Part shown: one piece after another, positions 1 to 11,468 of the stretch
How positions within the stretch are numbered: position 1 is the first letter of the stretch
How the letters are laid out: every line of letters begins with the position of its first letter
NCBI RefSeq assembly: GCF_963259705.1
Contig: NC_081847.1
Span: 67,725,754 to 67,789,753 of the forward strand
Direction: 5' to 3'
Length of the DNA: 64,000 nt
Origin: Myotis daubentonii
Lineage: Eukaryota; Chordata; Mammalia; Chiroptera; Vespertilionidae
The notes under the pieces: generated by a model
What the model was told of the DNA's origin: nothing
The model's database searches: none
What the model saw: only the letters and a program-made list of their open reading frames with translations
Position numbers and translations under genes: made by a program

Positions 1-37
1 GTTGTTGATTTGGGTAAACAAAAGGAAGTTAACCTTT

Positions 38-275
38 GCCCTGCTGGTGTTGCTGAGTGATTGAGCATCGGCCCATGAACCAGGAGGTGATGGGGTGTCA
101 CGGTTTGATTCTTACTGTAGTTAGGGCACATGCCTGGTTTGTGGGCTCAAACCCCAGTAGGAGGTATGCAGGAGGTAGCGGATCGATGATTCTCTCTCAT
201 CATTGACTTTTTTCTCTCTCACTCTCTCTTTCTCTCTCTCTCTGAAATCAATTTTAAAAAATTATTTTAATAAAA
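38..275 (+). mobile_element. Ves-type SINE, older subfamily
   Basis: The tRNA-like head (gctgagtgattgagcatcgg) is followed by the 'aaccaggaggt' segment, a degenerate B box, the 'gcaggaggtagc' body and a CT-rich then A-rich tail. It is diverged and carries a small internal duplication around 85-105. No clear target-site duplication was found. Confidence 0.8.
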
Positions 276-1347
276 GTTTGGCTGTGACAGCATTTTGAAG
301 GCAGTGATATGTGTAAATGCGAAAATGCTGCATATTTACCTCTTGAAAGATACCCCTGGAACGAGTGCTGAAAGTGATTGATTTAAGGCTAGTAGGGGAT
401 GGTTTGATAAATTAAGAAAAGCAGTGGGGGGTTTTAATAGATTAAACAGTACATTAGACATGTACTATGTAAGAAAGGTTAAAACAAGGAATCATTTGGG
501 TGTCTGGAATGAATTAATTCAATTTATATTATTTCTAATGGATAAAAATGATTTGGTTCTCTAACATATTGCTTCTCGAATAGCCTTCCAGAATGAATTA
601 AGTTAGAGAACCGAGGTTCCACTTCACTGTAAATGCTTCATAAATCCATTGGGACTAGAAAAGCAGAATGGCTTCAGACTAGTGAGCAGTTGGCTCTTCA
701 TAGTTATCCTTGTGGATTAGTTTTTGCTTTTATAATCTGGATCCATTCCCAGTGGTAGAATTGGCATCAAAATATCATCTGTGGGTTATGAACCTATCCA
801 TAGTAGATAGTGCTTCATTCAAACTCTTCTTTAGTTTGACACGAGTCCTTACAATATGTATTCCTAACATACATGCTAGAAGTAGTTCTCTTTTGCATGT
901 CCTGACTGATAATTTAGATATTAGTTGGTATTTGATAAATAGCCTTCTGGCTGAGTGATCTTGAGGTTTGTACATCTACTTAAGAGTTTAATTTGGGTGG
1001 AATGTTATTACAAGACTTTGCCTCTTCCCCACCCTAACTTCCTTGAGGGCAGGGAGAAGTCATTATTCTAGGATGGATCTTACTCAGTCAACTTAGAAGA
1101 TATTTTCCAGCTCTAACTTTGCATAATAAGTTACTATTTGTAGCATGTTAGTTATGCTTTTAAGCCACTAATTAATATGTATTGCTTTCCTGAATGATAA
1201 ACTATGTATTCTGTTTTCATTTGACAGATTTTTATTGTATGCTATAAGAAAACACTGCTGGCAGCTATGGGAAGTATAAAATAAAAAGGACTGGAGGTTT
1301 AGGAATAATTGTGAAAACAAGGCAGATGAGAGTCATAAAAATAGTTT
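276..1347. other. Intron 1 stretch with nothing recognised
   Basis: AT-rich intronic sequence. No transposon termini, tandem repeat or exon-like frame was recognised. A short local inverted similarity ('tctctaac' around 560 and 'gttagagaac' around 602) suggests an old palindromic DNA-transposon scrap, but this is not secure. Confidence 0.4.
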
Positions 1348-1361
1348 AAAATGCTAGAGGT

Positions 1362-1587
1362 GCCGAGACCGGTCTGGCTCAGTGGATAGAGCGTCGGCCT
1401 GTGGACTGAAAGGTCCCAGGTTCGATTCTGGTTGGGGGCATGTACTTGGGTTGCGGGCATGTCCCCGGTGGGGGATGTGCAGGAGGCGGCTGGTCGATGT
1501 TTCTCTCTCATCGATGTTTCTGGCTCTCTGTTTCTCTCCCTTCCTCTCTGTGGAAAATCAATAAAATATATTTAAAAAAAATAAAAT
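1362..1587 (+). mobile_element. Ves SINE, full length
   Basis: This is a typical young Ves. It has an A box (tggctcagtgg), B box (ggttcgattct), the 'gtgcaggaggcggctg' body, the paired tctcatcgatgtttct segment and an aatcaataaaatatattt tail. It is flanked by an exact 14-bp duplication aaaatgctagaggt at 1348-1361 and 1588-1601, which fixes both ends. Confidence 0.96.
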
Positions 1588-1862
1588 AAAATGCTAGAGG
1601 TGATCAGTGGCCAGATTAAGTGGGTGCTCAGTGGATTCTTGGATAAATGGATATGGAGGGAAGACTTGGGAAAGCCATTACAGCTGTAGGGAAGGCATAG
1701 CACATGAATGGAGATAGGGAAATGGTAAGGCAGATGAAGGGACTGCAGTATTTCCAATTTGGGAATGACTATATTTATGGGGGGCAGATTGGAGAGGGGC
1801 AGAGGGGAAGATAGGCACTTCATTGCCATGTTGAACAGTTTATGTTTAAAAGTATCAGCCAA

Positions 1863-2075
1863 GCCCTGGCTGGTGTGGCTCAGTTGGTTGGGCATCATCC
1901 CATGCACCCAAAGGTTGCCAGTTTGATTCCTTGTCAGGGCACATGTCCAGGTTGCAAGCTTGATCCCCAGCAGGGGTTGTGCAGGAGGCAGCTAATCAGT
2001 GTTTCACTATCACATTGATGTTTCTCTCTATCCCTTCCTCTCTCTCTCTAAAAATCAATAAAAAATCTTAAAAAG
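1863..2075 (+). mobile_element. Ves-type SINE, older subfamily
   Basis: The 'gccctggctggtgtggctcagttgg' class head marks an older subfamily. The 14-bp duplication aaagtatcagccaa is found at 1849-1862 and 2076-2089. Confidence 0.94.
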
Positions 2076-2552
2076 AAAGTATCAGCCAAAGTGATATCTT
2101 CACTGGATGATGCTAGAATAGGATAAGATTTGGTATCCAAATTATGGATGAGGAATAGCTTTGATGTTTGTTATAATTTGTCTAAAGCAGCATACATTTA
2201 GATTGGTGGGACCAGGCCTGAAGTGCAAATATTATGCTTAAACCTTCAAAGATTTGCTTCTTCAGCAGTGCCTTTAACACAGGTTAAAGGGTGGGAGCTG
2301 GTTCAGGAGATAGGATGGTGGAAGATAATTTGGTTTTCCTTTAGCCAGTCCTTCCATTGTGGGCTCATCTTGGCAATTTAAGGGCAATTTGTTTTACTGG
2401 GTAAATGCCTGAGATGATCTAGGGTTGATATCAAAACCTTTGTTATAATAGTTATGTGTAACTGTCTGTTTTACTAGCTATCTGCTTTCCAGTCTGCCAT
2501 ACCAAAAAGAAGAGAAATGGGCTCTGGTCTCTTATTAAAAGACTCTTAGCTC

Positions 2553-2764
2553 ACCCTAACCAGTTTGGCTCAGTGGATAGAGCGTCAACCTGCGGACTGA
2601 ACGGTTCGATTCTGGTCAAGGGCATGTACCTTGGTTGTGGGCACATCCCCAGTAGGGGGTGTGCAGGAGGCAGCTGATCGCTGTTTCTCTCTCATCGATG
2701 TTTCTAACTCTATGCCTCTCCCTTCCTCTCCGTAAAAAATCAATAAAATATATTAATAATTTTA
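2553..2764 (+). mobile_element. Ves SINE with short deletion in the tRNA part
   Basis: The head and tail are those of a young Ves, but about eight bases are missing before the B box. It is flanked by aaaagactcttagctc (2537-2552) and aaaaggctcttagctc (2765-2780). Confidence 0.94.
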
Positions 2765-2954
2765 AAAAGGCTCTTAGCTCTTGGTTTGGTACCTGCATTT
2801 GAAAAGCTAGAAAACAGTGGGAACATCACATTCAATCTATTGACCTGGACTGCAAAATCCTCTTAACAAGAATTCCCTCCCAAGGAACTTGCTTCTTTAT
2901 GAAAGTTGCTTTAGTATTTTCCCTCCCTAGACGAATGTGATACCTGAAACAAAG

Positions 2955-3014
2955 TGTGTGTGTGTGCGTATGTGTGTGTACATACATATATGTATATATA
3001 TGCACACACACACA
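2955..3014. repeat. Compound TG/TA/CA microsatellite
   Basis: (TG)n runs into a (TA)n-rich core and then (CA)n. The tract is therefore nearly self-complementary and could fold into a hairpin. A MIR-like fragment (minus orientation) may follow at about 3090-3185, recognised only from a weak match to the 'catcttttttcagatgagaaaatgg' class segment. Confidence 0.8.
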
Positions 3015-3718
3015 ATGTCTTTACATTTTATAGAGCTCAACTGTTACCTTGTTTAAGCTTCGTTCCAGAGTTCAAACAACAGAATTAAAGTTACCGCCAT
3101 CTTTTTTCAGATGAGAAAATGGCCTGAAAGGACATGCTTAATGCCATAGAGTCGTGGGACCGGTGCTCACACTCAGTATTCTCAGTGGGCAGGTTTCTTT
3201 AACCTTAATAGTGGTGAGAATAGCAAGAATAGTATCTTCTATGTAAATTTTATTATTTAGTTTTATTTAAGTGGGTGTTTTTTTTTTGTTTAGGTTTTTT
3301 TTGTGTGTTTTGTTTTTTAAAAAAGAAGGATGCTTTGACTATTCCGTTTCTTTTGACATGTAAATTTCCAGCTAGTGAATTTTCAAGCATTATCAGACTG
3401 AATATGCTAGGTTATTCTGTAGCAACAAATACTCTTAAAATGGCTGGAAACAACATAGGTTTATTTGCTGCTCATGCAGCATGTTCAGCATGGGTTTCCA
3501 GGGGCTCTGCATCATTCCTACTCCAGCTGAAGGAGCAGCCATATATGGAATATCGCTGGCTCTCTTGACAAAGTGAAAAACAACAACAACAAACTATTGT
3601 AGAGTCTTAGTCCTACAGTTAAATGTCCTAGCCCAGAAATGACATGTCACTTCTGCTTACAACTCACTGGACAGAATGAGTCACATTGCACAAGAGACCA
3701 AGAAGTGTGATTCTCCAA

Positions 3719-4709
3719 TGTTATCACCAATAAGAATTTAATCTCCAACATTTATAGGGAACTCATACAACTTAACAAAAGGAAGATAAACAATCCAATC
3801 AAAAAATGGGCAAAGGACCTAAATAGACACTTTTCAAAAGAGGACATTCTTGGGACAGTTTTGAAAATTGCCCTAAGAAAGCCAAGAGACATGAAAACAT
3901 GCTCAAAGTCACTAATATCCGAGAAATGCAAATCAAAACAACGAGGTACCATTTCACACCTGTCAGAATGGCTATCATCAACAAATCAACAAACGACAAG
4001 TGCTGGAGAGGATGTGGGGAAAAAGGAACACTCGTGCACAGCTGGTGGGAATGCAGACTGGTGCAGCCACTATGGAAGACAGTATGGAGTTTCCTCAAAA
4101 AGTTAAAAATGGAACTCCCATTTTGACCCAGTGATCCCACTTCTAGGAATATATCCCAAGAAAACAGAAACACCAATTAGAAAGGATATATGCATCCCTA
4201 TGTTCATAGCACAATTTACCATAGCTAAGATCTGGAAACAGCCTAAGTGCCCATCAGCAGATGAATGGGTTAGAAAACTGTGGTACATCTACACAATGGA
4301 ATACTATGCTGCTGTAAAAAAAGAAGGAATTCTTACCATTTGCAACAGCATGGATGGAACTGGAGAGCATTATGCTAACTGAAATAAGCCAGTCAATGAA
4401 AGAAAAATACCACATGATCTCACTCATTTATGGATAATTAAGACCATTATAAACTGATGAACAAAAATAGATACAGAGGCAGAGCAACATCGAACAGACT
4501 GTCAAACTACAGCAGGAAGGCTGGGGAGGGTTGGGGGGGGGGGGAGTAAGAGATCAACCGAAGGACTTGTATGCATGCATATAAGCATAACCAATGGATA
4601 CAAGACACGGGGAGGGGGGGGAGGGGAGGCCAGGGGAAGGTCAAGGGGAGAAAAAAAAGACATATGTAATACTCTTTGTAATACTTTAAGCAATAAAACA
4701 AAATTTTAA
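3719..4709 (+). mobile_element. LINE-1 3' end (ORF2 C-terminus plus 3'UTR)
   Basis: This reads as the end of a L1 reverse-transcriptase ORF, broken by frameshifts. Recognisable segments include 'catacaacttaacaaaagg', 'caagtgctggagaggatgtg', 'gtgggaatgcagactggtgc', 'gtgatcccacttctaggaat' and 'ggaatactatgctgctgt'. A G-rich 3'UTR (4525-4650) and an A-rich end follow. Boundaries are approximate. Imperfect flanks 'aagaagtgtgattct' and 'aagaaagtgattct' may be the duplication. Confidence 0.93.
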
Positions 4710-4962
4710 GAAAGTGATTCTACTATGGACTTGGAAAGCAGAGTTGGAAATATTTGGGGAAATGGTGCTAGTTTTATATTGGTTTGCTTTAATAGGTAAT
4801 AACTGGTGCGGGGAGGGGGGGCATGCTTCCCCCAACAGTTAGTGTAAAATTTTTTTAATTTTTGTTTTAGTTGGCTGATACTTAAAATGCTAAAAAAGAT
4901 ACCAAGATACCCATCATCACTGATAAATCACTTTCCTAGCCTAAGAAATCCATTTCTTTTAT

Positions 4963-5350
4963 TTATTTTAAAATAATTCTTTATTGTTGAAAGTATTACA
5001 TATGTCCCCCTTTTCCCCCCCAGCTCGCCTCCAACCTGCCCCAGGCCCTCATCACCCCATTGTCGGAGGCCATGAGTCACATATGTATGCATACAAGGTT
5101 CTTGTTTGATTACTTCCCACCCCCCACCCCCCTTCCCTCCGAGATTCTGCACTCTGTTCCATGCTTCCGTTTCTCTGGATCCACTCCGTTCATCACCTTA
5201 TTTTGTTACTTAGATTCCACATATGAGTGAGATCATGTGATACTTATCTTTCTCTGACTGACTTATTTCATTTAGTATGATACTCTCCAGGTCCCTCCGT
5301 GCTGTCTCAAAGAGTAAGAGATTCTTTTTTACTGCTGCATAGTATTCCAT
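4963..5350 (-). mobile_element. LINE-1 3' end, antisense
   Basis: This is the reverse complement of the bat L1 3' terminus. It starts with 'ttattgttgaaagtattaca', passes the C-rich (G-rich on the L1 strand) 3'UTR and ends at 'actgctgcatagtattcca'. It is bounded by two copies of agaaatccatttcttttat-like target sequence (4944-4962 and 5351-5371), so it is a 5'-truncated insertion. Confidence 0.94.
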
Positions 5351-5371
5351 AGAAATCCATTTTCTTTTCTT

Positions 5372-5712
5372 CAGTATTTTTTTTTATTGTTGAAAGTATT
5401 ACATATGTCCCCTTTTCTCCCCATTGTCCTCTCCCAGCCTCCCCCCTCCCCCCCAGTGTCTATATCCATTGTTTATGCTTATGTGCACACAAGTTCTTTG
5501 GTTGATCTCTCTTCCCTCCCACCCCCACCCCCACCCCTGCCGTCCCTCTGAGGTTTGACAGTCTGTTCGATGATTCTGTGTCTCTCGATCTGTTTTTATT
5601 TACCAGTTTAAGTTGTTCTTTATATTCCACAAATGAGTGAGATCATGTGATACTTATCTTTCTCTGACTGGCTTATTTCACTTAACATAATGCTCTCCAG
5701 GTACATCCTTGC
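5372..5712 (-). mobile_element. LINE-1 3' end, antisense (second copy at the same target)
   Basis: This second truncated L1 3' end, related to but not identical with the preceding one, runs from 'ttattgttgaaagtattaca' to 'ctctccaggtacatcc'. It is bounded by the target copies at 5351-5371 and 5713-5731. Confidence 0.93.
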
Positions 5713-5731
5713 AGAAATCCATTTATTTTAT

Positions 5732-5951
5732 TTTTTTTTTTTGTATTTTGATTGATTTCAGGGAGGAAGGGAGAGGGAGAGAGAGATAGAAACAATAATG
5801 ATGAGAGTGAATCATTGATCAGCTGCCTCCTGCACGTCCCCTACTGGGGATCAGGCCGCAACCTGGGCATGTGCCCTTGACTGGAATTGAACCCGGGACC
5901 CTTCAGTCCACAGGCAGACGCTCTATCCACTGAGCCAAACCAGCCAGGGCT
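5732..5951 (-). mobile_element. Ves SINE, antisense
   Basis: The reverse-complement Ves ends at 'gagccaaaccagccagggc'. It lies between target-site copies at 5713-5731 and 5952-5969. Confidence 0.94.
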
Positions 5952-5969
5952 GAAATCCATTTCTTTTAT

Positions 5970-6192
5970 GTATTTTTAAATATATATTTTATTGTTTTTT
6001 TACAGAGAGGAAGGGAGAGAGATAGAGAGTTAGAAACATCGATGAGAGAGAATCATCTATCAGCTGCCTCCTGCTCATCTCCCACTGGGGATATGCCCGC
6101 AACCCAGGTACATGCCCTTGACCGGAATCGAACCTGGGACCTGTCAGTCCGCAGGCCGACGCTCTATCCACTGAGCCAAACCGGTTTCGGCT
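5970..6192 (-). mobile_element. Ves SINE, antisense
   Basis: This younger-looking antisense Ves ends 'gccaaaccggtttcggc'. It is bounded by gaaatccatttcttttat (5952-5969) and gaaatccatttctttta (6193-6209). Confidence 0.95.
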
Positions 6193-6299
6193 GAAATCCA
6201 TTTCTTTTAAAAGATAAATGTGATAAGCTCAGTTTATGCGACTTGAAATATCCTTTGCATGAAGTAAGCTTAGGTCCTATTCCTTCCCTGTGTTTTAAA

Positions 6300-6860
6300 A
6301 AAAATCAACTAAAAAATTTTAAAAATCTTACTGTCTGGATTCAATTTGTCAGGAATCAGGCAGCATCTCATTAGCAGATAGAAAGGAGCACTTAAGAGCT
6401 ATACAAAATAAAAGACTTTTATAGGGAGGAGGGGGCGAGACAGGGAAGTTAACTAGTGAAGTGGATTATTGGTGGTAAGGTAACCTTCCCTTATGGGATA
6501 GCAGGGGTCTGTCAAGCAGATTACCTCACTAGTTCTGAACAGGTAATTCCAGATTGACTAGTTTGAGATTCTGTTGCTGAAGGAAGCTAAAACTGTAATT
6601 AAATCAGGCATTAATTCTTGGTTTGGTGTCCTGGGGCTTAGTGCAAGTGACTCCGTTTTGGGCTTTTGTCTCTTTTTAACATCTGTCCACAGAACTCTAA
6701 CTTGTCTTCCTTGCTTTGATCTTCTTTTGATGTACATCCCATTTTGCCCTGAAATGCTTTACTTACCTTTTCCATACTATGCTTTATTCCCTGCTCCCGT
6801 CAGCGTGTTTTCTGCCAGTTCCTTTCATTTCTTAACTGACTCAGGTATCACCAGCTCATT
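6300..6860. other. Unresolved stretch, possibly an old LTR remnant
   Basis: 'tctcattagcagatagaaaggagc' followed by 'caaaataaaagacttttatagg' resembles the opening of old mammalian LTRs, and AATAAA-like signals are present. I could not define ends or a duplication, so this is a weak call. Confidence 0.25.
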
Positions 6861-6928
6861 TTAAAGCTTTTCCTGGTTGCTTTAGCTTGTACTATTCTTA
6901 CCTTTCACTGGATCCTTGTAAATGCATT

Positions 6929-7150
6929 TATATATATATATGTATATATATTTATTGATTTCAGAGAGGAAGGGTAAGGGAAATAAAAAACATCAATGAT
7001 GAGAGAATCATTGATAGCTGCTTCCTGCACGCCCGCTACTGGGGATTGAGCCCGCAACCTGGGCATGTGCCCTTGACCATAATCGAACCTGGGACCCTTC
7101 AGTCCGTAGGCCGACACTCTATTCACTCTGCCAAACCGGCTAGCTAGGAC
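6929..7150 (-). mobile_element. Ves-type SINE, antisense, with (TA)n tail
   Basis: The reverse-complement Ves body lies between a (TA)n-expanded A-tail at 6929-6955 and the head at 'gccaaaccggctagc'. Confidence 0.9.
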
Positions 7151-7236
7151 AAGGTATGTGCCCTTGACTGGAATTGAACCCTCGACCCTTCATTCCTCAG
7201 GCCAACACTAACCACTGAGCAAAACCAGCTAAGGCT
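7151..7236 (-). mobile_element. Ves-type SINE head fragment, antisense
   Basis: Only the tRNA-derived head is present ('gcccttgactggaattgaac' to 'gcaaaaccagctaaggc'). It abuts the preceding SINE, which probably inserted into this older copy and separated it from its tail. Confidence 0.75.
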
Positions 7237-7388
7237 GAAACGCCTTTTTATCTTGGTGATCAGCCCATTGTATTGGCTAATATGAGGGTCATTGTAATTA
7301 GCCCTGGGCTCCAGTCTTACATCTGAATATTTTTATAAACCCAATGACTACCTATGAACTTCTGTTTTCTCATCTGTTAAATGAATGA

Positions 7389-7487
7389 TCCCCAGTGGCA
7401 GCCGATTCACGATTCTCTGTCATCATTGATGTTTCTATCTCTCCCTCTCCCTCTCTGAAATCAATAAGATATATTTTTTTAAAAATG
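7389..7487 (+). mobile_element. Ves-type SINE, 3' part only
   Basis: The sequence begins at the 'ccccagtggcagccgat' body and continues through the CT-rich region to an aatcaataagatatattt tail. The head is missing. Confidence 0.8.
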
Positions 7488-7533
7488 TTTGACTCTATTA
7501 ATCTATGGAACCAGTTGATCCTCATTTCTAGCT

Positions 7534-7692
7534 GCAGGTATACCTCGTGTTATTGTGCCTTACAGATCTGTGTGTTTTTACACATTGAAAGCAAGATCCT
7601 ATACTAGCAAAAAGATTGACTCACTTTATTGAGACACTTGCTTTATTGCAGTGGTCTGTAATTGAACTCACATGGTCTCTGAGGTATATCTG
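7534..7692. mobile_element. Tigger-derived MITE (TcMar-Tigger)
   Basis: The left end CAGGTATACCTCGTGTTATT and the right end 'gaggtatatctg' form the characteristic Tigger terminal inverted repeats. 'ctcactttattgagacactt' and 'tttattgcagtggtctg' match Tigger subterminal sequence. It is internally deleted and non-coding. Confidence 0.75.
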
Positions 7693-7897
7693 TGTATGAT
7701 TAATAATGATCTGTGCTCATGATAGTTGGGGGATGGTGAAATGAAAATACTGATTTATTGCTGATAGGGAAAATTATTCTGGAAATAATTTGTCAGTATA
7801 TTTTAAGAATCCTCAAAATATTCATACTGTTTACCTGCGTAATAACACATTTGTGAGATTATATGCATAGATTCATTTCATCAAATTAAAAGCAACT

Positions 7898-8117
7898 GCC
7901 CTAACTGGTTTGGCTCAGTGGATAGAGCGTCAGCCTGTGGACTCAAGGGTCCCAGGTTCGTTTCTGGTCAAGGGCATATACCTTGGTTGTGGGCGCATGC
8001 CAAGTGGGGAGTGTGCAGGAGGCAGCTGATCGATGTTTCTCTCTCATCGATGTTTCTAACTCTGAATCCTTCTCCCTTCCTCTCTGTAAAAAAATCAATA
8101 AAATATATTTTTTTAAA
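7898..8117 (+). mobile_element. Ves SINE, full length
   Basis: The full A box/B box/body/tail order is present. The flanking duplication is aaaagcaact (7888-7897 and about 8118-8127). Confidence 0.95.
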
Positions 8118-8446
8118 AAAAGCAACTGAGTGCTTAATAACAAGGAAAGGAGTGTAATTATCCATATGCTGAAATATCGTGCAATCTCAATGCTAATAGC
8201 ATGGGAAGAAGATATTTAATGTAGAAAAAAAAAACAGACTGCAAAGTTATAAACAGTATAACCTCAACCATTTGCAGGAAACCTGTAAAGACCTATACCT
8301 TGATGCTAATAGTGATTGTTCCTAGGAGATGGAATTGTGAGTGGCTTTTTTTTTCATTCCTTTGTACTTACCTGAATTTTCTACAATTCAGTACTTTCAT
8401 CGGAGGTGGTGAATGGGGGACAGGGCAGTATAAAAGTCTTCTTTTT

Positions 8447-8670
8447 TAAATATATTTTTTAATTGATTTCAGAGGGGGCGGTGGGGGGGGGGGAGAATGA
8501 GAATAACATCAATGATTAGAGATGATCATTGATCGGCTGCCTCCTGCCTCCTGCATGCCCCACACTGGGGATCGAGCCCACAACCCAGGCATGTGCCCTG
8601 ACTGGGAATCGAATCCTGACCTCCTGATTCATAGGTCAACACTCAACCACTGAGCCATGCTGGCAGGGCC
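8447..8670 (-). mobile_element. Ves-type SINE, antisense, older subfamily
   Basis: Older 'aaccaggaggt'-class subfamily read in reverse (ctcctgattcataggtcaac). It contains a G-run at 8478-8491 and a local 'ctgcctc' duplication. The flanks aaaagtcttctttttt and aaaagtcatctttttgg are the duplication. Confidence 0.92.
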
Positions 8671-8691
8671 AAAAGTCATCTTTTTGGTTAA

Positions 8692-9023
8692 GATTTAGTT
8701 CACATGGATGTCAAGTACAGCACAGGGAATATAGTCAGTAATAGTGTAATGACTGTGTATGGGGTCATAGTTACTGGAAATCTCAGGGAGAAACTTTGTA
8801 ATTTTTTTAAAAAATAAAGGAATACTGATACATGGAACAGATTGGAGAGTGCCAGAGGGGAGAGGGGTAGATAAGGAAGATAGTTAAAGAACATAAATGC
8901 ATATCCCATGGACGTGGACAATAGTGTGGTGAAGGCCAAGGGGGACTTGGGGCGAGGGGGTAGGGGAGGTGGGGAAATGGGGAAAGTCTGCAATGTCAAC
9001 ATAAACATTTTTTAATATATAAA
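8692..9023 (+). mobile_element. LINE-1 3'UTR fragment
   Basis: 'acagggaatatagtcagtaa' and 'tatggggtcatagttactgg' are L1 3'UTR motifs. They are followed by a G-rich segment and an A-rich terminus near 9020. Confidence 0.75.
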
Positions 9024-9239
9024 AAAAGAAAGATCTAACTGTTCATAGGTAGGCAACTTGGAAACACCAAGCAAGTAAAAATGTTAATAGCCTATAGAAA
9101 ATCAGTTGGTTTAACTCTCCCAGTCTTATTGAATCGTTAACATTTACTCAGATATGTAGTGTCATCATTACAATTTTGTATCAGACACACATGTAAATCA
9201 GAACAGTGATTATTGCCTCAGTCACCAGAGGGAACTATT

Positions 9240-9457
9240 TTTTTAAAATATATTTTATTGATTTTTTACAGAGAGGAAGGAAGAGGGATAGAGAGTTAGA
9301 AACATCAATGAGAGAGAAACATCGATCAGCTGCCTCCTGCACACTCCCCACTGGGGACGTGCCCGCAACCAAGGTACATGCCCTTGACCGGAATCAAACC
9401 TGGGACCCTTAAGTTCGCAGGCCGACGCTCTATCCACTGAGCCAAACTGGTCAGGGC
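9240..9457 (-). mobile_element. Ves SINE, antisense
   Basis: Complete reverse-complement Ves ending 'gccaaactggtcagggc'. The flanks ccagagggaacta and cagagggaagttt are the target duplication. Confidence 0.94.
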
Positions 9458-10417
9458 CAGAGGGAAGTTTTAAAAATGCCTAATGGAACCTGCTCCCTAG
9501 CCCTGGTGAATCAGAATCCTTTCTGCTATGAGAGCTGGTAGTATTTCAGAACAGCATGGTTAACTACTGGGCCTGCACTGACACCTGGTAATTCCAGCTC
9601 TACCTTAATTGGTTTGTGCCCTTGAATCTAATAAACTCCTGGTTCAGTTTAATTCCCTACATTTTACACTGTTATCTTTATGACTTCACCTCCACTTAAG
9701 CCTAGTCATTGTATGTTTCTGATCACCATGCAAAATTGTTCAACTTACAGAAATTCAGGCTTTGAAATGGCCCACTGACCCCCAACTTTCTACACTTCCC
9801 TGCTCTTTTTCCCCCCACACCAGTCTTGTTCTTAGCCTACACACACACACACATCCCTTTACATTGTCTGTCACGCCTTTTCTGCCCTCACTAACCCTGC
9901 CCAGCCCAGACCCTTGAAAGGTATTTTCCCTGACCTTTTTACCTGCTTGGTGTTTCTTTATTGTGTCTGTCTATATGGTCATATTTGACTTCTTTGCTTC
10001 AGAGACAAGAAAAGTGATGATAACTCCAGGCAGTGGAGAGAAACTCTACGTTTTGATTTATTACACAAGAAATGTACTTGAGGGAAAGAATCAATTCCGC
10101 ATATGGAATACTGTCAGTGTTTGTTCTTGTAGGGAATTCTTTCTAAAGCACACTGATGAGGTTTGATTTGATAGCAGAAGAAAGAAAATGTGTTCTTAAT
10201 ATACCTTATTTTAGAAAGGTTTTAGAAGATGCTTGTATATAACCAGATTAATGTTACCTAAAATGTTCATTTCCAAGGAACTGGGGTCAGGGACCTTGTA
10301 TATAACAACTTATTCTGCTCTGCCTGATTCATTTTCTCCTGTAAAAATAAGTTGTCTATGTATTAGGGAACTGGTTTCCAATTACAAATTTCTATACGTT
10401 TTTAAAAAGTAATTACA

Positions 10418-10603
10418 GCCCTAACCAGTTTGGCTCAATGGATAGAGCGTCGGCCTGCTGACTCAGGGGTCCCAGGTTCGATTCCGGTCAAGGGCATGTA
10501 CCCAGTAGGGAGTGTGCAGGAGGCAGCTGATTGATGTTCTATACTCTCTATCTCTCTCCCTTCCTCTCTGTAAAAAAATCAATAAAATATATATTTTTTT
10601 AAA
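10418..10603 (+). mobile_element. Ves SINE with internal deletion
   Basis: The copy jumps from 'aagggcatgtaccc' directly to 'agtagggagtgtgcaggagg', losing roughly 25 bases of the body. The duplication is aaaagtaattaca (about 10405-10417 and 10604-10616). Confidence 0.94.
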
Positions 10604-10789
10604 AAAAGTAATTACAGTATTCAGAAATCCATTGAAGATGGTGATGGAGATGGGTTACAGAAAGCAAAAACTACCAGTGGAGATTTTAATGACTGTGGCT
10701 TGGGCAGCTTCTTGTGGCAAAGGTTGTGTACAAGTTTTGTTTTGTTTGTTTTTTTCTTAGCTTTTTTTCTAAAAACAAGTGTCCCATTT

Positions 10790-11005
10790 TTAAAAATATA
10801 TATTTTATTGATTTTTTACAGAGAGGAAGGGAGTGGGATAGAGAGTTAGAAACATCAATGAGAGAAACCTCAATCGGCTGCCTCCTGCACACCTCTGACT
10901 GGGGATGTGCCTGCAACCAAGGTACATGCCCTTGACCAGAATCGAACCTGGGACCCTTGAGTACGCAGGCTGACGCTCTATCCACTGAGCCAAATCGCTT
11001 AGAGC
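10790..11005 (-). mobile_element. Ves SINE, antisense
   Basis: Complete antisense copy bounded by aagtgtcccattttt (10777-) and aagtgtcccattctt (11006-). Confidence 0.95.
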
Positions 11006-11468
11006 AAGTGTCCCATTCTTGATCCTGGAGAGCATTAAGTACAAAAACATAGCTCTTAACTTTTACCAGTTTAAAACCATTTATATCCTAGTGAAACCAG
11101 ATGTGTGATTTCTTTGGATCAACTATTGAATACCATTTGCAACAACCCCCAAATATTTAGCAAGCCCTAAGTGAAAACGTGGGAGAAATAAAATACCAGA
11201 TTGCATGCTGAGGCTTTGCAACGGCAATAGTGGGGACTTAAGGGTCTTCCGCCCTGCACCCTCAGGTAGTTTCTGGATTACTCCGACTGGGGCTTGCAGA
11301 CGAGGAAAGGCGCCTCTGCTGCCCAAGAGGGTCAGCCTGACAAGATGGCCACACAATAAGCCTGCAACCTATGTGAGCAAAAAGATAAAAGGAAACAAAC
11401 CTGAAATCTGTCCTGCGGGACTAGGGAGCTTGTTTCCTGCTTGCTTGCTTTCTGATATTATTAAATAA

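Noticed and set aside
3861..4382. Short coding genes on both strands
   Set aside because: Frameshifted pieces of LINE-1 ORF2 and its antisense.
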